From assembly GCA_002150815.3 (NCBI GenBank), contig NDFF03000004.1:1-64000 (forward strand): a stretch of 64,000 nucleotides of DNA, in the 5' to 3' direction. Source of the DNA: Grammothele lineata. Lineage: Eukaryota; Basidiomycota; Agaricomycetes; Polyporales; Polyporaceae. Position numbers and translations under genes: made by a program. Below, piece by piece: positions 33,081 through 45,374 of this stretch. Each line of letters starts with the position of its first letter. Positions within the stretch are counted from its first letter, which is position 1. The notes under the pieces are model-generated. The model did no database searches. It had not been told where the DNA came from and worked only from the letters and a program-made list of their open reading frames with translations.

Positions 33081-35349
33081 TTATGATTTTGTCAGCGATT
33101 GCAAAATCTTCAACAGCACGTTAACAAGGCCCGAGACCCCCTGACTCGCAGAGTCTGTGCTCGTGGCGGGCGCTGTGCAAGCAGTGCTCGACGGCGATGA
33201 TGCAGCGGAACTCGTCTGAGGCCTGCACGTCGAGTTCGACATCACGATTGCAAGCAGCTTCTCGAAGTCCGGAGTCCCTACGCCCGTCGCAGGGTCCCAC
33301 CCCGCCAATGCCGGGAAACCGTCCGTCCCGCACCCTTGGACGGTGTCCGCCGGGCACCCGGAGTTAATCTCTTTCGTGCACCCAAGGTTGCTCCCCGTGG
33401 TGATGTCGTTGAATCCCGCTGAGCCAACTTGGTAGATGAGCGGGTTGAGGAACCCGAGCGGCGGCTGGCCCGCAGCGAGGAGCGCATCGTTCAAGAGCGA
33501 GACCACTGCAGCGAACGAGGGCGTCGACGCGCTTGTGCCGAATGCGCCGGGATCATCACTTCCTTGCTGGACAATGCGAAAGTTGACGCCCTGCATTGAG
33601 ACGTCGGGGTACCCGCGCCCACTCGTGTTGAACTGTCCCTGGTTCTTCGTCCCGAGCGCTTGAAGGTACGCCTCCACAGCAGCTGACTGGTAGGCAGGGC
33701 GAGGGAAGAGGTTGGAGAACCCGCCGGAAGAGAAAGAAGCCGTGGTTTCAGGAATATTCTGTGTTGCACCGACGGACGTAACGCTGAAACCCCGCTTTAG
33801 TAGCAGCTTAACGTGTACGATGAGAATAACGTACAAAGGGCATGTGCTAGGTAGCGAAGGCATGAAGCCATTTTTGCCAATGCACCGGGGAATTTTCAAC
33901 AATCCCCCAGACACGCCGTTATCTCCAGATGAAAAAATCACAGACGTTCCTCGCGCGCCGAGCTGCGCAAAGGCATTGCACATCGAGCTGTCGGACCATT
34001 AGTGTCGATATTAGGTGCCGCAAATAAAAAACGTGAGATCCTCACATCGCGAGCTCTTCAAGACCAGTTCCAGTCAGGACTTCGTTCCCGCCAAAGCTCG
34101 TAGACCAGACCGTTGGAACAGTCTTCTGTGCGAGTAGGAAATTGGCCATGATCAGAGACTCAGAAAGGTCTTTTGCCAGGCTGCCTCCCGAGATGAGCGT
34201 CGTTGGGACGTTTGTCGCAAGTCCAACGGCGTATTGGATGTCGAGGCTCTAGATATTTCCCTCGTCAATAAGCCTATTGTGAGAATGGTGCATGCTTACC
34301 GCCTCAAATGTTCCGTTAGAGGGAACCGTGCTATCATGTAGGGAGACAAACCCAACTTTTCGCTGCGGGTTGATATCCGGCCGTTCCTCGCTCAAGAATT
34401 GCTACAAAACAGATTCAGCATACAAAACATGGTGTACAACCTGGAAGCAGTCTGCCGCACCGCGGTGTCGTTGGGATTCGCGAATTCGTTGTCAAAAGCA
34501 GAGACGAAGAAGAAATTATTGGCTTGAGTGGCAGGAGTGGACGGAATGTTGTATATCTGTTGGAGACAGGAAGGCGTAATCGCAGAGTTGCAACTAGGGT
34601 CGATCTGGCGATTCGACAAAGTTCGTCTAGAACCGGCAAGTGAGGATCTTTCACCGGCTCGCCTAGTGTTTTGTTCAGACGACTTCGTGATCGGTGCCAG
34701 AAAGCTACGATCAATGAGTTAGTACATCGTTACATAACGACTGTAGGAAATCGAGTGGCGTACTGGGTTGTAGGGTAGACGAAGAAGACGTGCTCATGAA
34801 CTGCTGCGGGAAGCGCGTACGACAACGTGCGGACCATCGTGGTGTTCGTATCCTCATGAACGTAAGTGGCATAGTCGGCACCGAGAAGGCTGTTGGCTTG
34901 CTCGATGGGGACAGTGAACTCTACCATGTCCCCTGCGGCTGTTGCCGGCGTCACGTTAATACCGTTCTTGGCTAGCCATGTTGTAACTGCAGCTACACTC
35001 TCTGGCTTAGGCGCAACTAGCTTCTCGACCTGTTGAGAGATTCGGTTGAGCTCCATCACTAGCGGTTAGAGCGAGCCACAGATATCACCTCTGACTTGGA
35101 CAGGTGCTTTCTGTAATTTGGACTAGTAGGATCGCTGATGTCGAGAACCGCCGAATGGAGCCCGGCGATGTTGTTCTGGTGCATTGCGACGGTGAGCTTG
35201 ATGGACCCTGTCGCAGGGGTGTCTGTGGCGATGAAGCCCACCGGGGGCGCCTCCAACTGACCACGGGCAACGAGGTCCCGGCGATCGTAAGCAGGCCGAC
35301 CAAGTGCGGCGGGAAGAACGAGAAGGAGAAGCAGCACAGCTGCGAACAT
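33081..35349 (-). CDS. secreted sedolisin (S53), tripeptidyl-peptidase-like
   Basis: Seven minus-strand exons, 35349-35089, 35029-34764, 34704-34461, 34401-34300, 34248-34046, 33987-33835 and 33783-33081, give 643 residues. The chosen ATG opens a signal peptide (MFAAVLLLLLVLPAALG); an upstream in-frame ATG at 35478 would bury it. A propeptide follows (SDPTSPNYRKHLSKSE, then EKLVAPKPESVAAVTTWL). The catalytic domain has TPSCLQQIYNIP, the acid pair Glu290/Asp294 in FEASLDIQY, the oxyanion Asp381 in SSGDNGV, the nucleophile Ser494 in GTSASTP, and the calcium site GWDPATGVGTPDF. The usual Ser before GTSA is Phe here. After the calcium site there is a Ser/Thr linker and an amphipathic tail. It should be an acid-acting extracellular endo- or tripeptidyl peptidase. 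A tail relic of a second copy lies at 2630-2815. Confidence 0.93.
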
Positions 35350-36553
35350 ATCCGAGGTAAAAACAGAGAGGGAAGGAAGGAGACGGGGAAACTTGAAGGG
35401 GAAGAAAGAAATGTCTGTACACTTGACACTGCATGTGGTACTTGAGGGTAGACGTACCTCCGCAGCTACTGCATCCATTTAACGCTAGGGCGACGATGTT
35501 GGGAGACGCCGTCAAGACACAGCACCTCGGGCTCACATCAACGCCGCGAAATACTGTGTACACAGACTGTTGTGAGGTCGACGGAGGTCACATTCGCTGA
35601 ACGTCGAACTCACGGAATGATAAGTGGTGTCGCTGTGCTATCCGACCCGGCCGAAATACTTCCGCCGAAGGAGACGATCGAAATCGATAGGCCAAATCAG
35701 TACAACAGTACGAACCAGAAATAACTATGGCCCAGTCTACAGCCTCGTTGATGACGCACTGTGGTAAGCCAATACTGATGCGTGTGATTGTCTCTGACAT
35801 TCGCAATCAGTCACAGCATTGGCAGATTAGCTCCGTACGTCAGATTCAACCGTAGTGATCGAATATATCAAGGTAGCAACAGGTCCGCTCTTGTGAATAC
35901 CCGAGTGGGCAATTCGCATGGTGTACCACTCTAGTGCGCAGACCTCAGGCACTTCTACAGCGGCGGAGGATGCAATATGCGCAAACCCGGACAGTCCCAA
36001 ATGATTGACAGCGTCAGAAAACTTTGACACGAAGCGATGCAAATGAGATCGCGTACTTGAAGGGGGGCGGACATCACAAGCTTAGGTCCATTGGAACACG
36101 GGAGCTTCAAATGCACTAAGAAACTATCCACATTGTGTACAGGCGAAGCTCAGAATGTAGTGACTGTGGTCTTGTTACCCTAATGGTAGAACTTGGGCAG
36201 CAGTCCGTCCTGTGATCAGCGGAAGCAAGACTCAACAGAGGCCCTGACTCACCAGAACAGAGTGGCTCTGCACCTATTTATCCGACTCTTTCGGCTTTGA
36301 CATAACTTGAACTATGGAACTTATTGCTCGAGCGCTGACCGTAGACATCCGCGTCGTACCGCAGGGAGACGGTCCAATGACAGCTCATCATGTAGGATAA
36401 GCAAGACAACAGTGGATGGAACACTGGCGGAGGAGCATCCTACGGGACAAAATTGGCGGTGCAAGGGGTAGTAACGGGAGCAAGGTGTCGCATCGAAGCA
36501 AGCCCCGCGGAAACCGCGTGTCAGTGACAGCCACGTGACTGCGGCGTACAAAA
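35350..36553. other. intergenic
   Basis: Upstream region of the sedolisin and of pseudogene C3. A frame extending the sedolisin N terminus to 35478 is probably 5' UTR. No other gene is seen. Confidence 0.5.
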
Positions 36554-37227
36554 ATGACTAAGCAGTGTTCAACTCGTTGCTCAAGAGCGCTTGCTTGTCC
36601 CCAAGTTGGACCTTGTCCGACTCTTCCTACTGCACCACTTTGAAATATCTTCATGCTGTTCCCCTTCAGCGTACGAAGCCGTGAGCGAAAGATCAGGCGC
36701 TCGGCGCTTGGTGCGAGCTGTGCTTGCAGATCACGAAGGGTAACGTTATGGAACAGCAACGGTTGAAGCCAGACGAGCTCAAATGCCTCAGCCTCGAAAC
36801 ATTGTAGTCCGTGCTGTTTCCTTATTCTGCGCTGTCGTTAACCTGATGCATGGAATCTCTAGAATCGTCGCGAACGGCATTGTCGTGCCTGTGTATTACC
36901 CTCCCAATAACCGCGCCGTCGAAGACAAGGCATGGAAAAAGCACAGGGACCTTGAGAAATTCGACGCATAGTACCGCTAAGTCCGAGTCCGAGTCGCTGC
37001 GTTGACAGAAGTGGAAAGCTGATTGCTGGTACTTTTGCGAAACTTTGCACCAGCTACGAGAAGAAGTACGGCACACTGAGCATCTGCAAGTCCGAGCAGC
37101 CGCGGAGCTACGCTAGTCCTGGCGGCTCCCTGGCCGTCGACTCCCTCCGTCGCGCGAGTCTCAACTACCACTGGCATGTCGGTCCTGCCCCTGTGCTCCT
37201 CCGCGTCAAGCAGACCATGAAATCATC
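36554..37227 (+). pseudogene. XPA-C-like pseudogene C3
   Basis: A third copy of the C family, closest to C1. Exon 2 (36730-36806) keeps the family length of 77 nt (ITKGNVMEQQRLKPDELK...) and exon 3 (36863-36970) encodes YYPPNNRAVEDKAWKKHRD. The exon 4 part reads LCTSYEKKYG, then SEQPRSYASPGG and HVGPAPVLLRVKQTM. Disabling changes: a TGA in the exon 1 frame, a TAA created at the exon 2/3 junction, a lost acceptor before exon 4, and truncation after KQTM. No sequence corresponding to the last third is present. It lies about 360 bp upstream of intact C2, in the same direction. Confidence 0.8.
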
Positions 37228-37586
37228 AGGCACGCTACCCTGATTGACGTATTCTGGCTTGTCATGACGCGTGTTCCGCCTCGAGACTGAAGAACGCGCT
37301 GTCTTATTTACGATGCCGGGGGCGAGCACTTTAGTAAATCGCTATTGAAAATGTACTTCTAGCCTCAGGCAACGCGTCATTTGCAACTGGCATGAATGTG
37401 AACGGAAGGACGGCGCGTTACGCGGTACTTCTAATCATGCGCCACCGTCGATCGTCTCCATACTGAGTGGTTTTCTGGATACAACTTCAATCGCCGAACT
37501 CCGGGGTGGGTCGGCCTCTGTCTACTCCCTTTCCTCCTACCTTCACGCACCGTATCTGGCCCACGCCTTCCCTCCTCTCACACGCG

Positions 37587-38996
37587 ATGCCAAAAGTTGC
37601 GACCACGTCTACCACTCGCCGCCAGAGTCACCCCACCGGTCGCAGTCACTCGAGCAACTCCGTATTAGGCGTCGAAGATGCTGCTGTCGCTGGCAGCAGT
37701 TCCGTACCTCCTACCCCTGAGTCGACGGCACCCTCATGGACGTACTCCAGAGTCGGACCAAGTACCAAGGTATTTCACCGGCTCGCATCCATCTTTTTCG
37801 CTAACTCATCATTGGTCTGTAGATCGTCAAAACCCGCGCTCTTTCCGAATACAGGCTGAAGGAAGAGGACCTCGAGGGCCTGCACAACGTCCTTGAAGCG
37901 TAATCTACGCCCCATCACCCTTTCATCCTTCCCATTTACCAGTTTCGCAGGAATTACCACGGGGGGTTCAAAACCATTTACAAAGAGCGTGACATCGAGC
38001 AGAAGGCATGGATGAAGTACGGCGGGCCGGAGCAATTCGACGCCCAGTGAGTTTGCTAGAGCTCGGTTCCCCTTTCCCCAACCTCCCCTGATTGTGGTGC
38101 TGTGCGTAGCCTCGTGGAGCTGCGCGAACAGTACGGAAAGAGGTACGGCGCCCAATCGCTCTCCAAGTTCCCTCAGCCCCGGAGTTCGGGCAAGGACCCC
38201 GCAACGCGCAAGACGTACAAGCTCCCCCCTCCCCTTATTCTGCAGGACCGCCAGGTCGGCCGCTCGCGCTCTCTTATGGACGTGCAGCGCGCCATGGCGC
38301 CGTGGCTCTGGGACGCGTGCAACGCTGCGCTGGACAGCCCTCGCGCGTGGGGTCGCGTTATGGCCGCGAAGCAGCTCCAGCTTGACTTTTCGCGTCTGAA
38401 ACACCGCGAGTGGCCGATGCGCGAGGCCCTTGATAGGCTCGTACCCACGTATCCTGTGCGTCCCGCGGAGAGTCTTCCGGGGTCGGCGAGTGTAGATGGG
38501 TTGCGCGCGGTCCTTGCGGTAGCACCGAGGCGACTGGCGCCGTCTGGAAGCAGTGGGCTTGGGAGGGCTAGCCGCGCGAGTTCATCAGAGGAATCGCTCA
38601 AACTTTGGGGCGCCCTGTACTTGCATAAGATATTCACCTCGCTGATAGCCGTCATCCGTGAGCATGGCACGGGAAAGAACGGCTGGGAGACGGTTAGGTG
38701 GGAGGTCTACGACAAGGTAGGTCACCTATTTGCTTGTACTCCGCGCTCTGGGTTTATGCTGACGCTGATGTTCTCCTTAGTACTCCGAATGTGTGGCAGG
38801 AATATGGTATGACTTCATTGACGGCGAGGAGTTTTGGTCGGACCAGGCTGGTGAATGGCTGGACGGGAGGTACACCATGCCCTCATCCAGTTCTGAGTTC
38901 CGCGGTCGGTGCCCCGCTGGGCAAATGTACAACGACATGCTACCGGTCACCCATCCATCGGGCAGGAGGTTCGCAGGGGAAATCGACTATGATTGA
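37587..38996 (+). CDS. XPA C-terminal-domain-like orphan protein C2
   Basis: Five exons, 37587-37769, 37823-37899, 37951-38046, 38110-38716 and 38781-38996, give 392 residues. The start MPKVATTSTTRR parallels C1 (MPKEKPSK). The XPA-C-like part reads IVKTRALSEYRLKEEDLEGL and then IYKERDIEQKAWMKYGG with EQFDA. Family blocks follow: PWLWDACNAALD, PTYPVRPAESL, NGWETVRWEVYDK and, in the last exon, GIWYDFIDGEEFW, PAGQMYNDMLP and HPSGRRFAGEIDYD. The exon phases equal those of C1. No signal peptide, membrane segment or zinc finger is seen. It converges on gene B with 126 bp between the stop codons. A nucleic-acid-binding role is inferred only from the XPA-like segment. Confidence 0.85.
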
Positions 38997-39122
38997 ACCT
39001 ATGTAGTAGTAGAGTCGGCGAGCCTATAGACGATATCATTGCCATCATTCACATTCAAGTTTGGCGCTCATATGCGTACAATCGTCCCATGTCTGAACAC
39101 CGTAGTCTCGCAGGGAGCAGGG

Positions 39123-40648
39123 TCAAATACCAAATCGCTCCAGCTCTTCTTCCTTCAATACAGCTCCGTCCTCCGTCCGTTCGAACACCTCCAGCCGGCC
39201 GTCCTGACACACCAGGCTCAACCTTCCCCTCCTCCCATACTCCCTCGCGAGGTTCTGCACAAGCTTCAACACCGCGACCAGCTTCCGAAAACCCTGTTGT
39301 ATCCGCATGCTCTTCTCAACTCCTCTAAGTGTAGCCGTACCAAGCTTGTGCTTGATCAGGTTCGAGAACATGCCGCGGTCGTGTACGGCGAGGAATATGT
39401 TCGGGGTGTACGACAGGAAGAGCTGGGGGTATTGTTCCGTCCAGTCGAACTCGTCTACATATCGCACCGAGCGGGTCGTCAGCTCGACAAGATCTTCTTG
39501 CGGGACGATCGCACCGGCGCGGATGACGTCGATGTCGGCGCTCCGCTGGGTATTCTTGGCGTTCCTCCCGGACGAGGGTGAGGAAGGGGCAACGTTGAGT
39601 CCAGAGAGCATATCCGCGAGACTATCCGCGCTCGCAGGCCCACTGACTTTCCGCACTGCAGATTGAGACGACGGGCCACTCGTTCGAACCGTCGCTGGGG
39701 TCGGTTGGGGAAGGCACGCGTCGACCTCGCAACGCACGACGAACTTGAGCTTGTCGAGTGTCTAAGCGAGACGCATGTGAGCGTAGTAACAAGCACGAAA
39801 GAATGAAGACCCACATAATAAACGATGCGGTGATGACCTACACCTCGCTTGCAGCCCTCCGCAGGTGTCGTGCTCTCACGCTCGAAGTTAATGCCACATC
39901 CCGAGCGCGGCGGTTCCGCCAGCTCGCGCGTGCGCTTCTCCCAACGGTGCAGCAAAACCGTGTTCCTCCCAGCTAGTTGCACGTCGATCCTGAAGTCTTT
40001 CAGGGGATCCGGGCCCCGCATCCCTTCCAACCGGCTCGGGCCCGGCAGGGTGCTAGTGGGGTTCGCCTCGGGGTGTTGGATCCAGCGGAGGAGCTTCCGG
40101 AGGTTGTTGCGGTCCGTGACGACGTCGACGTCGGGCCAGTTCACGGAGGTGTCCGCGGTGTCCTCCGCGATGACGTCCGCAGCGCGGAAGAGGGGCAGGA
40201 GGCTCGACGCCGTCTCGCCCATCCGGAATCCGTTCTGGTCCACCATGCGAGCACCGCGGTCGAACGGAACGCGATACGGGAACTCGCGATTGCTCCACTC
40301 TGGGGGAGATCCTGATGGCACAAACGTATATGAGGAACTAGCTGTGGGTTATATTGGGATGGGGGACACACCAGGTACGATGATAGTCGGATGAGGCTCG
40401 TCCACCCAGTTATACGAGCCGACGTACTCGACGTTCTCCGGCTTGATAACCTCTCCAGGGCTGACGCTCACCACAGGCTTTACGAGTGTGCGGATGGGTG
40501 TCTTGCGGAGTCCCTGAGTAATATCGCGGTCTGGGGGAAGGGCGACGTGGTCTGAGGGACTACTGGCGCCGTGGCTGGAGTAGGAACCCCGTCCTCGACG
40601 AGGGCGATTGGTGTACATGGCAGGTGAGGAAGTCGAGTAGTAAGACAT
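39123..40648 (-). CDS. orphan basidiomycete protein, paralogue of gene A (gene B)
   Basis: Three minus-strand exons, 40648-40372, 40311-39815 and 39761-39123, give 470 residues. Both introns (60 and 53 bp) match gene A in position and phase. The N terminus SPAMYTNRPRRGRGS is Arg/Gly-rich; SYNWVDEPHPTIIVPG, YRVPFDRGARMVDQNG, TDRNNLRKLLRWIQHP, GCGINFERESTTP and GHHRIVYY follow. The C-terminal third shares DIDVIRAG, DEFDWTEQYPQLFLSYTP and YGRRGRLSLVCQDGRLEVF with A. Most positions are the same in the two proteins, and they diverge mainly in the Ser-rich linker. It has no known catalytic motif; the frequent database label geranylgeranyl pyrophosphate synthetase is not supported. Confidence 0.87.
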
Positions 40649-41622
40649 TGGACGCAGAGAGCGCGATGGGGGGATGGGCAGGGTTCCAATAAGACAGATG
40701 TACTCGGTTTTGAAAGACGTCTTAACGCTGGACAGTGGGAGGCAAAGTTACCGCAGCACGTCCACAAGCATATTAACGAGTTCACGGGACTGTGCTGCAG
40801 CACATCTCCGTCATCTTCTAGTGGTTCTACTGAAACGTGCAGACTGAATGAAGCCAGGCACCCACCATTCAGTACTTATATTCTACGAAAGAAGAAAGGA
40901 TAGCGTGAACTCACCACCTCTGAGTAGACCAGGGCGGCCTACTAGACTCAGTGACGGGTATATGCAGTTCTCATCCTCGACAGAGTCGCCGTGTTATCCC
41001 GACAACCGTGAGGGCTATACGTTATGAGAACCTTCACTGCCGGAAACGATGCATCCTTCATTTGTACCGCGCTTCACCTCCATGGGTTGAGATTGTAGGA
41101 AGATGATTGTAGCGCGCTGAGGCTCCTGACGTGTTTTCGGCTGCGGTCCGTATGAACTCGGGGTTAATGACGAGGATAATCACCCTACCGCAGTCCCTAA
41201 TCGAAACCAGCTAGATCCTATCATCGCAACAACGGAAAGTCGCCGTTTCCCAAATTGTTTTGAACACGAGTGGCGGTTTAGTTTGAGAATCGGAGGTGCT
41301 GAGCTGGCTAGCGCTATGATCGGGTCTGTTGAGGTATATTGAAACTCCGAAACGTAGTCAATGACTTCATCAGTTGAAGTACTTGCGCGCGCTGCTCAAG
41401 ACGACCTGGACGCGAAGGCGATCCCTACTTCACGGCCCTAGCGTGAGCGACCGACGGAGCACGATAAAGCAGATTATTGTGGGTTAGAGACCACATGGCT
41501 TCAAAGACCGTGGACACTCCGATACTTTTCCCTGGCTGGCAGCTCGGACAGCAGAAGTGCTGATTAATGCTACGTCTTGACGCGCTCGAACGACGCGTCC
41601 AGTACACACACCCTCCAGGCTC
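40649..41622. other. intergenic
   Basis: Upstream region of gene B, with short blocks shared with the upstream region of gene A, followed by the 3' flank of the sulfatase. No gene is visible. Confidence 0.5.
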
Positions 41623-43694
41623 CTACGTCCACAACTCCCACCTCTCCAACGCATCCCTCACCTCCCTCTCATTAACATCGCTCCCATTAAACGCCAACGG
41701 CGTTTGTGGCCCCTCAAACTGCGGCAAATACCCCAACTCGCACGCCCCAAAGCTCACCTTCACCTGCTCCTCCTCATAAAACTCGTCAAACTTCGCGTCC
41801 ATCGCGTCCGCGAGGCTACGCACGTCCCCCGCGGGGTGGAGCGTCGCCCACGGGCGCGTGCAGACGCTGCCCTTGCAGCCCTTGAGGGTGAGGAGGAGGG
41901 CGTCGAGTCGGGAGGTGAGTGCGGGGATTGGGTAGGTGGAGATGAGGCCGGTGTGGTTGAAGAGGTTGGTGTTTTGGTAGGGGTCGGTCTGTGGCGAGGG
42001 GGTAGGGGGTGAGCGGCGCCGCTCCTGGGAAGGGGATTGTGGAAGGGGCTTACCTGGAGGTCGTAGAGCTCGAGCTCGTTCGAGCACCACACGGTGTACG
42101 AGACGTCGTATGCATCGGCGAGGACGCGCACGTGCTTGTACGTGTTGTTCCGAATCGCTATGGGGCATCGTGAGTGATACGCTCTAGGAAACAGACAGCG
42201 ATAAACGCACTCTTCCCCGCCCACTCAGGAATATCCCCCTCCCAAATCGCCCTCCCCCAAAACTCCACATTCACATGCTCCGCGCGCGCCGCCCCCTTCG
42301 CGCGCTGCTTCTCCGTCACCGGTATCGGCTCCCCATCAAAGTCCTCGTGCAGCGGTATCCCCGCGAGCTCAAACAGCGTCGGGACGATATCCGTATGCGT
42401 CGTCGGGGCGTCCACGACCGCGCCCTTCGCGACCCCGGGGCCGCGCACGAGGAACGGCACGTTGATGTCCTCCTCGATGCTGCACGTCTTCCCGGGGGGC
42501 AGGGCGTGCTGCCCGAGGTGGAAGCCGTTGTCGGCGGTGTAGATGAGGGAGGTGTTCGCGAGCACATCTGGGTGCGCGGAGAGAGAGGTGACGAGGGCGT
42601 CGACGAGCTCGTCGACGGCTTGGAGGGTGAGGATGCGCGCGCGGTAGAACTGGTCGAGGTAGGCGAGCCCGGCGGAGTCGATCGTGGTGAGGTTCGCGTG
42701 CCAGCCTACTGCACCGTCCTGGTGGACGGAACGGGTGGCGTCAGGACGGCTTTCCGATTAGGACGGCAGGATAGACTCACTTGGAGCCTGTTGAAGCTAG
42801 GCCCCCGTGGCGCCGTGAGGTTGGGGAAGAGATCCTGGTGACGCTCGGCAGGGACCGGTAGGTGGAAGATGCTATTGTCGAGTGGGGTCAACTGAGTATG
42901 CGGACCGATGGGGGCGACGCCGATGAAGAACGGTCCTCCGTCTGCAATGGCTTCATCGAGGAATTCGAGGGACGCATTGGCAGCGAGGTCAGTCGAGTAT
43001 TTGCCCGTCTTGTACTCAAACGGCTGGTTATTCTTTGTCATAGAGACGTTGTTGTACCAGTACGTCTGGGGGTCGATGAAGACTGACCGCGGAGCGTCAG
43101 CTTCGGCACTCGGAAAACGCAACGAAACGCATACAGTCACTGCCGTTCCAACCCGCGGCAAAGGGAGAGTTGTAGGTCGTGATGGAGTGTCCGTTCATGA
43201 GCTTTCCGGTGTAGTACGTGTTGTAACCAGCTTGCTGGAGCCAGACGGGGAGGTATGCGTCGTTCAGGCCATTGTTGACGAACTGCACATATCCACCTAT
43301 GACGCAGCGGGCTAAGGGGGATATCCGGGACGAGTGAAGGGAACCACTCACCGTAAGGTAGAGACACATCCGTCACATTGGTGTTATGCGCAGCCTTGCC
43401 GGTCAAGAGCGAAACGCGCGACGGGCAGCAGAGCGAGACGGTGCAGAAGTGCTTGCGGAACGTGGTACCCTGCTCGGCAAAGTGTTTGCGCACCAGGGGT
43501 TGGTAGTCCAGTGAGTTGAGGTTGAGGTCCTGGTCGTCCGTGATGATGAAGATAAAGTTAGGTTTGTTGTTCGCTGTCGACACTTGCGACCCTGACGGGA
43601 CTGCCGAATGACCGACACTCCCGTGCGCGAGCCCGAGGTTCAAGAAGGCGCCGGCTGCAGCGAGCACACGCGTAAAACCTCCCAGCAGTGCCAT
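41623..43694 (-). CDS. secreted arylsulfatase (formylglycine sulfatase)
   Basis: Six minus-strand exons, 43694-43352, 43296-43135, 43082-42781, 42718-42211, 42157-42054 and 41988-41623, give 594 residues. An N-terminal signal peptide (VLAAAGAFLNLGLAHG) precedes the sulfatase fold, which starts NKPNFIFIITDDQD with metal-binding Asp53/Asp54. The active-site motif CCPSR (residues 89-93) is the Cys-type C-x-P-x-R, whose first Cys is converted to formylglycine. GYNTYYTGKLMNG, PFFIGVAPIGPHTQ and YTADNGFHLGQHALPPGK are the other family blocks, and the splice joining WAGK to TIRNNTYKHVRV is typical. It hydrolyses sulfate esters outside the cell. It needs a formylglycine-generating activity, which is not in this window. 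Reading frames are clean throughout. Confidence 0.93.
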
Positions 43695-45228
43695 CGAGAT
43701 GGTGGTGGGATGCGAGGGGAGGACAAAGGGCAGCGAGCGAGCGCGGGGGAGGTCACCAGTCGGTACGACGCTGGGCGGAGAGAGTTATGGCAGCGGTGAG
43801 CGAGCTGCCGGTGCGGCAGCGCGCCGCAAGAACGCGTTCGGACCGTTTCCTAAACTCAATTCCCTTCGAGGAAGCGTCGGGGCCGAGAGCGCCATGGATG
43901 TTTCGTAAAAGCGAAGGGCGGGGCGTCGGGGACCATGTGCAGACGATGGCGAAAGAGGCAAGGACGCGGTCGCATGTCCGGCGCAGAAGCGGTGGGTTCC
44001 CCGCACATGACGTGCTCGTGCTGCCGCCGACGCTTGGAATGGTGTGGGCAGCGTCATCGCAGCAGGAGAGTGACGTTAGGTGGGAAGGAGATGGCGTGCT
44101 CGCACTTCCCGATGATGGACGCTGACTAGCAGGGCAATGGCGTGAACTGATTCATTTTGCCCGCGCTATATTCTGATAGCACTCGGTGGTAGATACATCC
44201 ATGCGGGCAGTGGCAGGAAGAGATACGATCCGCGGAGCAAGGAGAGGGACGACGGGTTGGACGGAGAAGATACGAGGATGTGCTTCAAGCGAATGGGTGG
44301 GAAGGCGAACGTACGCAGGCTAGACTCTGAATCAATCGAATGGCCATGGGCAGTCTTCTTCTGACCCGATACTCCGGTCTCTAGTCTAACTTTGAAGACT
44401 TCCGACCGTTCCACAGAGTCTCCAGGAATAAGCTTGACCAGCTGATTTATGGAGCCTTCTTCGTCCGTGCCTGGACGCTTGTGGCGCCGTTGGTATGCAA
44501 CAAAAAGCCGCTATAGAGGACTAGAGACTAGAAGCAACGTGCGTCATTAGATATAACGGCCTAGCGAGACGTCGGGGAAGACGAGGTGATCCCAGAAGTG
44601 TTGGGGGAAAAGGTGGTCAACTAGCGAGCCGTGACGTTGGCTCTTCTTTGAGGTCTCCGAGAGTGGTACACAAAGTCCGACCAAATGAACTGCTTATTAG
44701 TATTTTGGCCTCCGATGATAATCCAGTAAGTAATTCTCGATAGTGGCATTCCGTATTCGCACTCAGCCCCAATATCCACCGCTAATAATCCTCGCCAGCC
44801 CTTGTCCTCGCCTCCCCCATACCCCCGGAACCTTGACTCGTCCTTGTTCGTCTGGCATGCTTGTTCTACCCGCAGCTGAGCGACGGAACTCTTCCGTCAC
44901 GCAGTCCATCGAAACATACCTATCCTCCCATGAGTGCCAGCTCTCCTGATTGTTCGTACCCCTCCGTTGTGGCTGTCGCTGCTCTCCTGACGTTTCTCCG
45001 TGCCGCAGCATTGTGCCAGGGCCCACAACCATTTCCTCGGCGCCACGTCGAAAGCACGAACTTCCCCGATTTCACGAACGATCAATGGACAACTACGCTC
45101 CGCGGCGATTTCACTGACTCACACCTCGCAATGTCGGTCCATGCGTAGATGCAAACCCGCAAAGCCCTTGCGTGGCACGCTCTGGGGAGACATTGTGCGC
45201 CGAATCTGGTCAGTATGTCGGCCGTAGG
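43695..45228. other. intergenic
   Basis: Between the divergently transcribed sulfatase and zinc-finger gene Z1. Frames such as 43688-44125 (plus) and 44743-44949 (plus) show no recognisable domain. Nothing is supported. Confidence 0.5.
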
Positions 45229-45235
45229 TATATAT
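45229..45235 (+). promoter_or_regulatory. TATA-like box of Z1
   Basis: TATATAT 146 bp before the Z1 start codon. All five Z genes have a TATA-like box about 87-146 bp upstream of the ATG. Confidence 0.5.
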
Positions 45236-45374
45236 GAACCCCCCCTCGTCTGCTGTCCGTTCCCTCACATCCCACCGCACTTGATCTCTTCGCACATCGT
45301 ACGCGTCTGTTGCGATATTATCGGCGAACGCCACCACCTCTTTTTGAACACGTGCAACCGCAAATTATCCCGCT

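Larger units (their letters stand above)
33081..40648 (-). repeat. segmental duplication, copy 2 (sedolisin, C3, C2, B)
   Basis: Inverted, partly rearranged counterpart of 826-4565. Sedolisin and C2 are complete here and reduced to tails in copy 1. C3 is dead here and its closest relative C1 is intact in copy 1. A and B are intact in both. Confidence 0.8.

Noticed and set aside
35347..35478. Upstream ATG at 35478 as the sedolisin start
   Set aside because: It would add 43 residues before a clear signal peptide; the ATG at 35349 places the signal at the N terminus.
42275..42841. 188-codon plus-strand frame opposite the sulfatase
   Set aside because: It is antisense to well-supported sulfatase exons and has no independent feature.
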